This document shows positions 20,167-32,701 of a DNA stretch of 64,000 bases, in pieces. The DNA is taken from positions 310,001-374,000 of the forward strand of contig JARFJB010002195.1 in assembly GCA_036346205.1 (NCBI GenBank), given 5' to 3'. The notes under the pieces are model-generated. The model was not told where the DNA came from. It made no database searches and saw nothing but the letters and a program-made list of their open reading frames with translations. This DNA is from Vesta saturnalis (Eukaryota; Arthropoda; Insecta; Coleoptera; Lampyridae). The stretch's first letter is position 1. Each line of letters opens with the position of its first letter. Both the position numbers and the translations under genes were made by a program.

Positions 20167-22395
20167 ATGGGATCTCGCGGTAAGAACATGGTATCCTTGG
20201 CATTAAATAAGGAGTCACACGGAAAATTTCTCAATTCAAGACAAATAAGGAACCAAAGCAGAAAAGTAACAATGATGATCCCGATTATCTCCCGACGTCT
20301 TATGATTCCAGCAGCCATCATAGCGACAATAGTGAGTTGGAAAATTACTGTGAACATGGGAACAACATTGCGAATGACAAAGAAAAATACGAAATTCCTA
20401 TCGAACCCAAAAAATCAACGAGGATCACTATTTTATCAGATATTACATTGAGCATAGTTTCTAGCATTGACACAGTACAGGGGAGAGAAAACAACAATCA
20501 AGAAACAATTTTTGAAGAAAATGAAGTGTGGACTAAAAACATGTTATTAAATCTAGTAAACCAGGTTGTTGATATGCATGAACATTTAAAAAAAAGTATG
20601 TATACCAAGACAGGGGTAATTCGCAAGCGAAAATTATTTGATGTACCTCTAGCTGAAAGACAAAAACAAACATTACAGGAGAAGAAAAAAATGCATACTG
20701 TTAAATCGTCATGTACAAAATGTGCAAAAAACTGCCCAAAAAAAATAGACGTTAAAAGACAAGAGGAAATCAACTCTCAATTCTGGGAAATGAACAATAA
20801 TACTGATCAAAGGACATTTTTATTTGGATGCATAAAAAAGTGTCAAAAAGGAAGAAAAACAACCCAATGAGATTCAAGAAGAGAAAATTCTTTTAAATAT
20901 TTTCTTAAAGATGTCAATGGCTTAGACACATCTGTATGTAAAACGTTTCTCCTCGCTACATTAGGATTTAATTCATCTAATGACAGTCTTTTAAAATCCG
21001 TTCGAAATACTACATCTACAGCTATTTTACCTAAAATTGATTGACGCGGACATCATCCTAATCCCGCTAAAGTTGATAGGAGTCTAATAGAGGAGCACAT
21101 TAAGTCTTTCGGTCCCGTTATATCCCATTATAGAAGGGAGCATGCCTCGAACAAAACCTATCTGCCTGCTGATATATCTGCTACCGTCATGTATAAGGAT
21201 TTTAAGAAAAAGAACGCAAATCTTAAAATATCTTACGAGCTATATAGAAAAGAAATACGAGTAATGAATATTTCATTCGCGAGACTTGGCAATGAGGAAT
21301 GTTTTGAATGTGAAAAATTCAATTTACACTCAAATGATGATTCTACTCACCACAAAAATCATTTAGCAGAAGACTGTGCATCGTGCATGTCATGGAATAG
21401 GCATAAGGAAAAATACGATACTGCCAGGGAACAATACCAAAGTGATGGAAAGCAAGTCCTATCTGATAAGTTGGTGGTGTCCGGTGACTTACAAAAGGTA
21501 TTATTAATTAAAATACCTTTTGTTTTTACTAATATCCTTTAATGTTTAGGTGATCATGTTGCCACGGGCGGACATGTTTAAGGAGGTTATTTTCATTACA
21601 AGACTAATCGCCTTCAATGAGTCCTTCGTACCAGTCGGTCAATATAGAAAGTCCATAAAACCTTTGGCGGTGGTATGGCATGAAGCCATTCAAGGACCGA
21701 AAAAAGAAGATTTGATTTCGACATTTTATGCATTTTTCTTGAAAAATCGAGACGTATCTAGTATTACAATTTGGCTGGACAACTGTGCAGCCCAAAACAA
21801 AAATTGGGCTTTATTCTGTTTTTTTATTTATGCTGTCAATTGTTCAGAATTAGCCTTGAAAACTGTGGAAATAAAATATTTCCAGTCAGGACATACATTT
21901 ATGTCGGCTGATTCGTCTCACCATCAGGTGGAACAATCACTTAAAAAAATGGGACTTAACGACTTTAACGATTTTAAAACTGCAGTTAACAATGCAAACT
22001 CGACCAGAGTTGACGTTAAAGACATGGCTATCAATGACTTTTTTGAATGGAAAGATTTTAGTTCCAAACACAAAATTCAAAGGATTAATTCCAAACCATA
22101 TTTGCAGGATATGTCACATTTGCTGTTCAAAGAAGGAGAACACTTTATGTGGTATAAAAACAACTTTCTTGATGATGAATTCGTCAAATTAAATTTTTTG
22201 GCTGCCAAATACTTTAAGGAAGGGGTGCCAAAACCGAGTTCTAAACAGAATTACAGAGGAATATCCGAAACGAGAAAAAATAGCCTGATCTTAAAACTAC
22301 GGTCAATTATTCCTGAAAACCGTCTTCAATTTTGGGAGCAGATTCCCACATGTGCTGACAGCAATAATGATGATGAAGATTCGGATGTGAAGTAA
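20167..22395 (+). pseudogene. DUF7869-type protein, probable RNase H-fold transposase
   Basis: Several exonic pieces: a Cys-rich N-terminal half (20337-20870, with a KSSCTKCAKNCPKK motif), a broken linker including VCKTFLLATLGF near 20937, a Cys/His segment (21189-21497; FECEKFNLHSND, CASCMSW), an intron at 21498-21549, and a last exon 21550-22395. The last exon has VVWHEAIQGPKKED, ITIWLDNCAAQNKNW and KYFQSGHTFMSADSSHHQVE, the conserved acidic and His positions of the DUF7869 family in insects. The fold resembles a DDE/RNase H integrase, but mobility of the family is inference. The last exon is fully open; the first part has frameshifts and a stop near 21043. Confidence 0.65.
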
Positions 22396-22579
22396 TTAGT
22401 TTTTTTTTGTAAATTAATTTAAAAAATTTTATTAGTTTTTGACTAATAGAACACTTTGTTTTGCCGCTTTCATCACAAATAGCTCTGTTTTATTCCCATC
22501 TATATTTTGTTCAAACATAGTTAACCGTTAATAAAATACTTATCTTTTTTGGGATTTTTTAATGGTGTACTTTAAATTA

Positions 22580-22623
22580 TACAATCTAAACGTTTCGATA
22601 ACACTTACAGTTATCTTCGTCAG
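22580..22623 (-). ncRNA. Hammerhead ribozyme-like motif of Penelope element
   Basis: On the minus strand: CTGACGA, then a stem (GATAAC...GTTATC closed by TGTAAGT), then GAAA, then AC-loop-GTA. This matches the hammerhead core CUGANGA-stem II-GAA-A...UH with the very short stem III reported for Penelope elements. Stem I is weak: only a few pairs between the bases before CTGA and those after GTA. Confidence 0.55.
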
Positions 22624-23265
22624 TAGTAATGTTTGTTAAAAATTGTTAAAGATGTAGTAAACAATTTTGTCAAATTTGAAAAATTCAAACATAAACATAA
22701 GCCTGCTATTAATATAACAGTTTGAGAAACGTATAAACCAACTATAAAATTGTAGTAAAGAATAACTAGGTCATTAAAATTAAATATTGTTAAACTGCCT
22801 CAAAGATGACAAACCAGAACACTCTCTACGACGAAAGCTAACAATGAAATTTGCCAGCCAAAAAACACATTGAACAAAATTTAATCGAGTTATGATGTAA
22901 GTGTAAAGTTGTGAAAAACTTCAATTTTAAAATCCAAATCCAAACATTACATCAAAAAATAACCCAGTTAAATCTAACAAAGAGATATCTTTATCAATAA
23001 TTGGAAGTGTTATTAACAATGAAAAGCACAATGCAGAACGTTCTTTGTAATTTTTAATTTCAACTACTTATGTTAAATTATAGTGCTGTGGAAATTTAAC
23101 ATATAATTGGTAAAGCATTTGCTTCAAGGTCTAGGAAAAACAGCAAAAAACCTAGACATACCAAAAGTTGAAAACAAATTAAAATCAAGGCGTATCATTA
23201 TGCTCTTTTTAATTATAAGATGCCAAAACCTATTTAAACGGAGATTTTCTTCTTGTCTATTAAAA

Positions 23266-25080
23266 TTATTCGGTGTTTATATATTTCAATAGCTTCACGT
23301 TGCAAACGAACATAATAATGGTTTGTCTTGACAATATTTTCATATTGTCAAATTGAATGTCATGATTTAGATTATTCAGGGCATGGTCAGCCACAGCAGA
23401 CCTCTCTGGTTGACCCAATCTACAAAATCGCATATGTTCTTTGCGTCTTGTATCAAAGCTACGTTTTGTGGTCCCGATGTATACTTTTCCACATGAACAA
23501 GATAACTTATACACTCCGGAAGATGATAAAGGGTTTGACACATCTTTAGGTGATCTTAAATGTTCTTTAATTTTTCTTGTAGGTTTAAAAATAGTCCTAA
23601 TGCCATATTTGATTAGGATTTTTCAATTCTATTTGTAACATTAGCTATAAAAGGAAGAAAAGCAGTACCAACATTAAGAACTGGTTTTTCTTTAAGGTTA
23701 CGCCTAGAAGGTGTAATAACATTATTAATATCTGTAAGTGAATATCCATTATATTGTATGGATTTTCTTAAATATTTATATTCATCATTCAAAAATTCAG
23801 GGTCACAAATTCGTTTTGCTCGATCTACTAAAGATTTAATTACACTAATTTTTTGACGTGGATGGTGGTTGGATAATTTATGAAGGTATCTATCAGTGTG
23901 TGTCGGCTTTCTGTAAACCTTAAAAGATAGTGAATTATTATTTTAGATATTAATATGCCAAGAAATGGTAAACTTCCATTAGTTTCTTTTTCCATGGTAA
24001 ACTGAATACTAGGATGTATACCATTTATAAAACCAAAACTCATGCAGTGCTTCTTCTCCATGTCTCCAAATAACAAATGTGTCATCTACATATCTATACC
24101 ACACTGAAGGTTTTTAGGTGTATTTTGTAACGTTAATGTTTCAAATTTTTCCATATAAAAATTAGCTATAACAGGACTAAGGGACTACCCATTGCTACAC
24201 CTTCAATCTGTTCATAAAATTTACTATTCCATGAAAATAAGTTGTAGTAAGACAGTGCTGAAAAGAATGGGTATGTCCTTTGGAAAAGATGATCTATGTA
24301 TTCAATAGTTTCTTTTAGAGGTACTTTTGTAAAAAGTGAAATAACATCGAAACTAACCATTATATCACCCTCTTCAATTTTGAAACTATGCATTTTTTCA
24401 ACAAAGTCGGCAGAATTTTTAATGTAATGGGGTGTTTTTCCTATATGAGGTTGTAATAACAATGTAAGATGTTTTGCAAGGTGATATGTAGGAGAACCAA
24501 TTGCACTAACAATTGGCCTTAAAGGAATATTAGGTTTATGAATTTTTGGTAAACCATATAGTTTTGGTGAAATAGCTTCAGAGTTAGATAGTTTCTTCTT
24601 TATTTCTTCAGGAATAGATGATAATTTAATCAGCTCTTTAGTTTTTAAAAGAAACTTTTTTGTTGGATCTTTTGGTATTTCACGATAAGTTTCTGGTCCC
24701 AACAATTGTTCTATCTTAGTGTTATAATCGTTCATATTTAATATAACAGTTGCATTACCTTTATCTGATTTTAATATTATAATACTTTCATTGCGTTTAA
24801 GATCAAGTAAAGCATGTCGTTGACGAAAGGATAAGTTGCTCTTTGGAGGTTTTGTTTTACGTAATATGTTAACGGTGTTATATCTAACTTCATTAGCAGC
24901 ATCAAAAGGTAATAATCTAATGGAGTTTTCGATGTTGGAAATTATATCTTCAAAAGGTATTACTCTTGGTGTTATCGCAAAATTTCCTCGTTTAGAAAGC
25001 GCTTCAATAGCATAATCTGAAACAACATTATCAGAAAGGTTTATAACTGTTTTTCTACAATCAATAGATGGTCTATTAAA
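23266..25080 (-). pseudogene. Penelope reverse transcriptase with GIY-YIG endonuclease
   Basis: Open with few interruptions from 25080 to about 24166: conserved N-terminal motif (EALSKRGNFAITPRVIPFED), LKSDKGNATVIL, YGLPKIHKPNIPLRPI and VSFDVISLFTKVPL (catalytic Asp). An interrupted stretch follows near 24100-24080, where the YVDD box should be and is only partly readable. After 24085-23840 (thumb, FTMEKETNGSLPFLGILI) the C-terminal GIY-YIG endonuclease is at 23541-23266, with GVYKLSCSCGKVYIGTTKRS and the downstream Arg/Glu/His. Several frame changes. Penelope proteins copy RNA at exposed 3' ends. Confidence 0.88.
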
Positions 25081-25099
25081 TAGTTAACTGTTTACCAAA

Positions 25100-25107
<8 letters not shown>

Positions 25108-25161
<54 letters not shown>
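25108..25161. repeat. (TA)n microsatellite beside Penelope 5' side
   Basis: About 54 bp of TA dinucleotides between the end of Penelope coding sequence and the TCCTATC-containing noncoding stretch. Confidence 0.97.
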
Positions 25162-25163
<2 letters not shown>

Positions 25164-25802
25164 AATATTTTATTAAATCATAGTTTGTTTAAAAGAACTA
25201 TTTTTCCTTTGCAGTTTCCTATCCTTTGATGTAACATTACTAAGATATATCGTCCTATCTGAATTTTTTTCTACACATTTTTGTTATCACTAAAATCTCA
25301 CATTTTCAACAGTCAAGAATAAAAAACAGCATACGCACTGAGACGGCATGCGAAGTTTGAAAAATAAATACTCAAAGATGTCGACTGCATTTAATTTTTC
25401 AGAAAAGTTGAATTATCTCAGTTTTAACGTTTTTTCAGTTAGGATGATTTAAGTAAGGACGGCAGTATTACTCTTATGCAATTTTCCTATATTTAGGAGA
25501 ATTGCATTCAATACTACTTCAACTATATATTAATTATTATTATTATCAATTAAACATTGGACCATTCTTAAAACTAGTAGTCCCGAGTTACATATAAATG
25601 CGTACGCATAACAAATTACCAAGTATACTAGCACCCATTTACACTGGCAAACTGTCTGTCAGATTTAACCTTAATTAAATGAAACATTCAGTAAAATCAA
25701 TTTTAATAGTAACTTAACAGTTTTATAATTTTTCATATAAAATAATATATAGTAAATAATAAAAAAAAACATTTCAATCATACTCCTTAATTTGGTTTCA
25801 TT
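25162..25802. other. Noncoding; right end of the 19.2-25.5 kb element
   Basis: TCCTATC words near 25218 and 25251, then the 39-bp repeat with palindromic core at 25478-25516 (GCAATTTTCCTATATTTAGG...). No gene seen. Confidence 0.5.
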
Positions 25803-28103
25803 GCAACTGTACACTTGGTTTTTGAGTCCAGCGCTTTTTGCTGTGCCTCAGCCATGACTGTATTGAAACTTCTATATCCTTTTCTGTATATTTGTTTGCA
25901 GCTTCTGTAAAGATTAATAATTAGTGTTTTTTAGGAGTTGGAAAAATATGAGAAATTTACACAAATTTATCAAGTTTAAATATATGACTGCAGTTTTGAT
26001 TTATCAAATACAAGATTTATCACACACAAATAGTATTTAATAAAGGGTAAACAACTCAAAACTCTGCAGTCATACATATGTAGCTTAATGAATTTGTGAA
26101 ATTCCCCATTCCTGTTTTTACCATGTTCATAGAAAAATGAATATATTATATTAGATATGATTACTGCACTAGCGTTTTTCAATTAGACTGCAGATTTTGT
26201 CTTACGGACTGCTTCATTAAAAATGAATTTTAAAATAAAAACTGATAGTGAACTGGAACCGAATGATCATTCAGAATCATAACGAACTGAATACAAACTG
26301 TTTGCTTACTGCAAGAACAATATATTTTGGGTTGACTGTGCCTAACACATCTTTGTGACATTTTAGAACTATTATCAGAGAATCACTTTTGACATCTGTT
26401 TCTCAAGTGACAGTAGAAAGTATGTAAATACTGGTTATGGTTACTTCCTAAAAATTAGCATTTCTATTTGCTCAAAATTTGATTCCTCGATTCATCACAT
26501 TCTTGCAGTAACCTGGTTTGGCCATCCTAAAGATTACATTAATAAACACGCGAGTTGAGTATGTGAATAAGAGAAGTTTTTTTCTCAATTTTAAGAATGT
26601 TGGGATAACTCAATGTTGATGCTAGATATTAATACAAAGGTTCTTATGAAACATACACATAGAAAAATAGTTATTGTATCTAACTACACTAACCACATAG
26701 TGCTTTCATAAAATTAGTATGTCCTTCTAAACTCCCTTTCTTCTTAGCACCTTTTAAGCTATACTCTATGGCAAGCTCAACTGTCGTTATTCTTGATAGG
26801 ATTCTTTTCACATAGTCATAAGCATTGGACCCCCCAATATTTAGATAATAAGCATAAAGATTCTTTAGAAGTACAATCAGCATATACTTACAAGGTTTTT
26901 TGTAATTTTCTACATTTTCTAAAGATTTTTCAAATGCAGCAAAAGATTCATTATCTCTAAATGGAAACAAATGAATGAATTCAAATGATTCATTGATCAG
27001 CTACTTGATCTGTCAAATTATCTAGTTTTAAATTCATTATTACTTGTCTCTTTAGGATTGCATTGAGTAAATCTAGAAAGAAAAATTAATAATAAAAATT
27101 AAATTTACGTTTTTTTTTTAATTTACCAGAATTATGGTCAGCCTGATTATCACCTCTTTTGATCGTTTGTGTTAATGTTTTTGGAGTTTCTGACTGAGAT
27201 TCCTGTCTAGAAGTCAATATTTCTGAAAAACAAACATAAATCTAGCATAATTTGACCAACATACATATTTTCTCGTTTAGATAGAAAATGAAATTCAGAC
27301 ATGAATGAGTTACTATTTTAAAGTTATGCCTTGGATACTCACGGAGATTATTATCCCTATCTTCATTTATTTTATCTTTCTGTTCATTCTTTGATAATTC
27401 TGAAAAAAATTATATAGTAGAATGTAATTTAACTATAAAATAATGTGAAATACCGGATGGTACAGCTGGTAAAGGTATTGCATTAATGTCCAAATTATTA
27501 TCCATTTAAGATTCACTACTTGAGATTAGAAAATCATCATCACTTAAATACTTTCTGTTTTTTTTCAAGAGTCTTTTGTTTTTTGATTCTTACGAAGACA
27601 TCTCTGAGACGTCAAATGTGTTCACTGCCTTTGATAGTTTTCAGCGAGCTTCACTCCAGCTGCCTAGAGATGAGAAAAGTTGAATGACAAAGTATATTCT
27701 GAAGTAAGGAAAACAATGTTTGATTGACACTTATATACTGTAATTCATATAAAGATAAATAATGGATTCAGCAATCAATATATCTGAAAGATTATGATTA
27801 ATGATATTTATTAAAATCTGTCTCTGCAAAACTGATTTGCACATGTAGGTAGTCTTATGTAATGATATAATGATAAATAATGTAATGTGATAATTCAGAA
27901 GCAAACATTTTATAACATTCAAGAAAATAACAAAAATTAATTATTACCATAAAATTTTCCCATGTTTCTACTGGTTCTTTACATTCTTTAACATGAACTG
28001 ATGGATCCTTTACTGTAGGCCAGGAATACTGATTTCCATTTATCAAAATTTTTGGGACCAGTGTTACCGAATTATCATCCAGAAAATGAGCAATCACCCA
28101 CAT
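25803..28103 (-). pseudogene. DUF4806 gene, second copy
   Basis: Minus-strand exons in order: 28103-about 27953, starting MWVIAHFLDDNSVTLVPKIL and containing the YSWPT tryptophan-proline motif; a damaged exon near 27670-27480 with a Lys/Ser-rich acidic stretch containing two stops; 26970-26689 with the DUF4806 core (IGGSNAYDYVKRILSRITTV, one exon); and a last exon near 25904-25803 (TEKDIEVSIQSWLRHSKKRW). It matches the order in the copy at 50823-52503: tryptophan-proline N-terminal module, low-complexity linker, GGSN core, WLR tail. The N-terminal module may bind a partner or DNA; unknown. Degenerate linker exons suggest it is no longer functional. Confidence 0.65.
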
Positions 28104-28255
28104 TTTCTGAAACAATACTTCTATACGTTTTGCTTTGTAGTTTGTTAGCCTCACTAAAGTTGCGAACAGTCAAAAATTGACCCCCAGGTAATGAACTGAA
28201 ACACATGGTCCTTGAATCAATTCAGTATATTCAGGATTGCGGGTTTAAAGTATTA

Positions 28256-30224
28256 GGGTAAAGGTGCGTAATTACGGACGCCTAAGATTGAACGACCTTC
28301 AATCATTAATTATTAAAGCAAATATGTTCAAGATGGGTTTAAATAAAAGACAAAGATCCAATAAACTAAATTTTAATGAGAAATTAACAAAGAAAAGGAA
28401 CATTAAAAAATGAGATTCAGAACAATAAAATGTATGTGTGTCTTGTATTATCCGCTCTTGGCAGGTGGTCGCAGTTTGCCTCTTTCATAGTTCAGATACA
28501 GAAATCACATATGAACTGCTTCCTCGTGGAGTCTGTACAAAGCTTATGAGCCCAACGATCGCATTAGTTGCACTTTAGCCACAGTTCATTGTTTTTCCCA
28601 AACTCCCCACATACCAAACAAATATCTTCATTAACTTCATCCTGAATATCATCATCAGTAGACAAGTTTTCCTGTTCATAATTTTCTTCCGCATAATTTA
28701 TTGTATTTGTTTTTTTGCTAGACTTTGCTCTGGGACTCGTTAAATTTTTTTTCACATCCTTAATCTTTCGTTTTTTCATATTTTCTCTCATTTCTTCGCT
28801 TTTGTTTATCTTTTAATACATCTTTCTGGGGCGTGGATGTAAAAATTACTGAATGCTGTTTTCTTGAATTCTTTCTTTTTTTTGTATTCACGTCCGAGGG
28901 TCCAGGCACGGGTAGGAACTCATCAAAAGAAATCGTTGATATTGCTTCCTCTCTGCCCTCATCTTTTCCATCATGGCTGTGTTCTTCATTTTGTATTTCC
29001 TTTTCATATACTATATTTTCAGGTTCTGGATACCATTTTTTGGAGTTGTTTCGTTTTCCTTCTCGATCTGGTTAACATTTTCGTCTACAGTCTCATTTAC
29101 ATTATTGACTGCTAGACACAGACAACTGTGGTTGTAGTACCCTTCTCACCACTAGTGACAAATTCCACTCCTCTTTGCCCTTTTTCAGCTAAAATCTTTC
29201 CCGGGCGCTGTACTGTGGTAATGCCCGTTTTATCCATGTTGTATATTCTTTCTTTTAGACCAAAGTAGCGCCATTTCTTCACGATTAAAAGCAGTTACTC
29301 TCTGCAAGCTTCTACCTTCTGGCTTCCTAAGGCTCAATTCATTTCTTTTCATAAATCCCTGAGCCCAATCTTTGCCAGCTTCTTTCTTATTCTCTGAAAA
29401 TGGAGTTGAAATATTCATCTTTTTGGCATAATCATAGGCACATTTTTTAACTTCATGCAAAGTTATCCCATAGTATAATTTTGCCAATTTTTTAATGTGA
29501 TCCGCTAATTTTTTTGCTTCTGAAAAAACTGCTTTACGTCCCAAAGAAGGAGGAATCGGACGAAGGCCATGGAATTAATCAAATAATGTACCTCTGGGAA
29601 TGGAAAACCTTTTAGCCACACTTCTCATTGAAGCACCTTCACGAATTTCTTTTAAAGCTTTTTCTAAATTTTCCGTGGTATAGGATATCTTGCCAGAAAT
29701 TCGTTTGTATTTTCCCATCTGAAAGAAAAGTACACAAAATGAATTTTAAATCAATGACAAAATTGTGCAACTTTTTATCTTAGTAGGTATTGCGTGTGTA
29801 ATTAGATAATATAAAATAAAAAATTGACGTCCGCAATTATCCTGCTGCCCGCCATAACCCGGAAGCAGGTGGCCGCAATAAGCCGAAATGCATGATCAAA
29901 AATAAGAATCTAATACACTACTTTACCTCATTGTAGATGGCTTTTTTACATTATTTTCTCATAGAAAATTTAAAACATGAAAAAACTATTATGAAATATC
30001 GTTGTCTTACCTTCGAAAACGTTCAGTTTATAGATCAGTTGGTTATAAAATGAAATTTTCGACGACAAATCGCTTATATCACTACGTTCTTCACGAAAGT
30101 TCCGTGGGTGACTGACTAAACCGGCCGCGTGAGTGTGACGTAGCATGTCTTGCATAGAGAAATAATAAGGACAACAGAGAGTGTCCGATATTACCCATGG
30201 GGCCGCAATTACCCTGTTTTACCC
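28256..30224. mobile_element. pogo-family DNA transposon
   Basis: Flanked by TA at 28254-28255 and 30225-30226. Inverted ends GGGTAAAGGTGCGTAATTAC and, on the other side, GGGTAAAACAGGGTAATTGC. One reverse gene occupies it. About 2 kb, shorter than a complete copy, because the catalytic domain is partly deleted. Confidence 0.88.
28502..29718 (-). pseudogene. pogo/Tigger-type transposase with C-terminal PHD-like finger
   Basis: Starts MGKYKRISGKISYTTENLEK at 29718, the psq-type helix-turn-helix typical of insect pogo transposases. A CENPB-type second DNA-binding domain follows (29544-29230; GRKAVFSEAKKLADHIKKLA). The catalytic domain is represented only by a short stretch around the first Asp (NMDKTGITTVQRPGK) to about 29110. 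The sequence then jumps to a charged tail and a C4HC3-like zinc motif (CLVCGEFGKNNELWLKC...WAHKLC...CDFC). Most of the DDE domain is therefore deleted, and several stops are present. Confidence 0.8.
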
Positions 30225-30343
30225 TATGTATCATAACAGACAACAATTGTAAACCAAAACATGTTTGGACAGTCACCTCAACCTTTTCGATAACTAATCC
30301 TAAGTTTAATAATGAAAACATTTATTTATTATATGATTTTGTA

Positions 30344-32699
30344 CAGCCTGCCCCAAATTCGAGGGCAAGCATGGGGATCTCGCTTATTATAAGAGATAAG
30401 ATATAGGTTTAAATTCGCCACTTTTGCTAAATTCGATGCCGAGTAATAATCTGAAAAGAAATTTGAGCTAACTCGAATGGATTTGGTTTTATGCTCAAAA
30501 ACTAAAAATTTCGATTTTTGTTTTCGCGTTTAGCTTATTATTAGGAATTTTCAAAATTCGATTAAACATTATTAAGGCAACTTTTACGTACAATACTAAT
30601 ACGGTATTAAAAATATTATGCGACGTTTTGTTTATTCTGAACCATCATCAGGTTTATTTTTTCTTATCGGTTAAGACATATTTTTATGGCGTTGGATGGA
30701 GAATGTTATGCTGATTTTAGCAATATATAACACTTCATGGTTTGATCGACTGCGAACTAAAATAAAACTAAATATTACATTACAAATATTACATTATCAC
30801 GATACCCATGAATCAAACAAAACTCAAGAGTTGGATTTTGTCATGTCATTTTCTAATTGTAAAAAAGGTAATAACTGCAAGATCCTTCGTGTTAGTGCTT
30901 TAAAATTTGCAAGTTTCTTTAGAATGTTTTCAAATTCAGAAAAACGAGACATGATAAGGATATCTGGAGAGGCAGCAACCAAACCAGAGATATTTTTTAA
31001 AATTAGACCAAAATTTGCGAGAATTTGGATGTTTTCAGAAACCTCGAAATGCATATGGTAGCAGACTAGACAGAGATGCCGAAGAAGAAATATTACATCA
31101 GGTACTATTTGTTAGTATTATACTAATTATAAAATTTCCACTCACTTCACTGCTAATTTCAGCAGACATTTTTTGGAGAGTTTATGTTATCCATCTTAGG
31201 TTCAAGAAAATCCTTCAACATCTACCAGAGAAATAGAGCAAACTATTGAAGTGCCAAAAACGACAGTTTGGCGAGTGTTAAAGCAACACCGTTATAAACC
31301 ATTTAAGTTACACGTTAGTCAAACTCTTCGACCTGGGGACGATATGAGACGGTTGGATTTTGTAACCAACAAAATACCAAAAAGCTGGAAAATCGCAACT
31401 TACTCAATCAAATAATTTGGACGGATGAGTGCAATTTTTTCACTGATGGAATGTTTAATCGTAATAACGAGCAATACTGGTCCGTTGAAAATCCACGAAT
31501 TAACAGGCAAATGCGAGGACAAGGCCACCGGTCCTTTAATGTGTGGGTTGGAATCTGGAAGGATAGGATCCTTGGGCCAATTATTTACGAAGGTATCCTA
31601 ACGTCTCAACGCTACCTCGCATTTCTAACACACGAAATATCAGACCTTTTGGATGATGTTCCGCTAAACGAAAGATGGACTCTCTGGTGGCAAATGGACG
31701 GAGCTCCTCCTCATAATGCTGCGATAATAAGTGAATATCTTAACGGCGATTTCCTGATAAATGGATGGGAAATAGGGGACCACTTAGGTGGCCAGCAAGA
31801 AGTCCAGATTTAACCCCTTTAGATTACTTCCTCTGGGGCTATTTAAAAATATGATTTATAAAACGCCACCGCAAAATATAGAAGAACTCCAGAATAGGGT
31901 TGTTAATGAACTTCGTCAAATTCAAATTCCCAGGCGAACCATTCAAAGAAGCGTAAACAATTGTAGAAGAAGAATTCGTTACTGTATTCAAGAAAGAGGA
32001 AACTTGTTCGAACATTTATTATAATAATTTTTGTTTGTTTGTCTGTTTAAGTATTTTGTTGTTACCTATCGATAAATTTGCATTGTCGCTATTATGACCG
32101 TGTTACATAGACATACTTGTTTGAGTTGTTTGTTAATGTTTTTTTTAATTGTTTAAATGTTTTATATTTTTTGGATGTTCTAACGAGTTTAACAAATTAA
32201 ATAAGTAGAACTACTGTGATTATTCCTTGCTGGATCCAAGAAGGCAAAATCTTGTTCTTCGTATTTTCTCATTATTTTAGTTCGCAGTCGATCAAACCAT
32301 AAAGTGTTATACCTATATTGCTAAAATCAGCATAACATTCTCCATCCAGCGACATAAAATATATCTTAACCCCATAAGAAAAAATAAACCTGATGATGGT
32401 TCAGAATAAACGAAACGTCACATAATATTTTTAATACCGTATTAGTATTGTGCGTAAAAGGTGCCTTAATAATGTTTAATCGAATTTTGAAAATTCCTAA
32501 TAATAAGTTGGCAAACGCGAAAACGAAAATCGAAATTTTAGTTTTTGAGCATAAAACCAAATCCATTCGAGTTAGCTCAAATTTCTTTTCAGATTATTAC
32601 TCGGCATCGAATTTAGCAAAAGTGCCGAATTTAAACCTATATCCTATCTCTTATAATAAGCGAGATCCCCATGCTTGCCCTCGAATTTGGGACAGCCTG
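30344..32699. mobile_element. Tc1/mariner element with about 425-bp inverted repeats
   Basis: Flanked by TA (30342-30343 and 32700-32701). Inverted repeats run 30344-30765 and 32272-32699, starting CAGCCTGCCCCAAATTCGAG on the left and CAGGCTGTCCCAAATTCGAG on the right, with scattered mismatches. Very long repeats for this superfamily. The right-hand TA is shared with the next element. Confidence 0.92.
30834..32023 (+). pseudogene. Mariner-like transposase of the long-repeat element
   Basis: An N-terminal part (EKRDMIRISGEAATKPEIF...) is followed by an intron of about 100 bp ending in CTTAG at about 31200. Then comes a helix-turn-helix, ENPSTSTREIEQTIEVPKTT. Catalytic residues: the first Asp region WTDECNFFTDGMFN near 31420 (frameshift just before), the second Asp in WWQMDGAPPHNAA, and the third in ARSPDLTPLDYFLWG, read in the +1 frame near 31800. 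The C-terminus ends at 32023. Two or three frame changes make it non-functional. The start codon is uncertain. Confidence 0.85.
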
Positions 32700-32701
32700 T
32701 A

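Larger units (their letters stand above)
22564..25096 (-). mobile_element. Penelope-like retroelement
   Basis: The minus-strand coding region (25080-23266) has reverse transcriptase and GIY-YIG endonuclease domains and is followed at 22580-22623 by a hammerhead-like motif of the kind found in Penelope terminal repeats. A (TA)n tract lies immediately beyond the 5' side (25108-25161). No second terminal repeat copy was found, so the element may be 5'-truncated. It sits between the DUF7869 gene and the right-hand palindromic repeat, apparently inside that element. Confidence 0.82.

Noticed and set aside
25976..26182. 68-codon reverse frame
   Set aside because: Sits in the probable last intron of the DUF4806 gene and does not resemble the domain.
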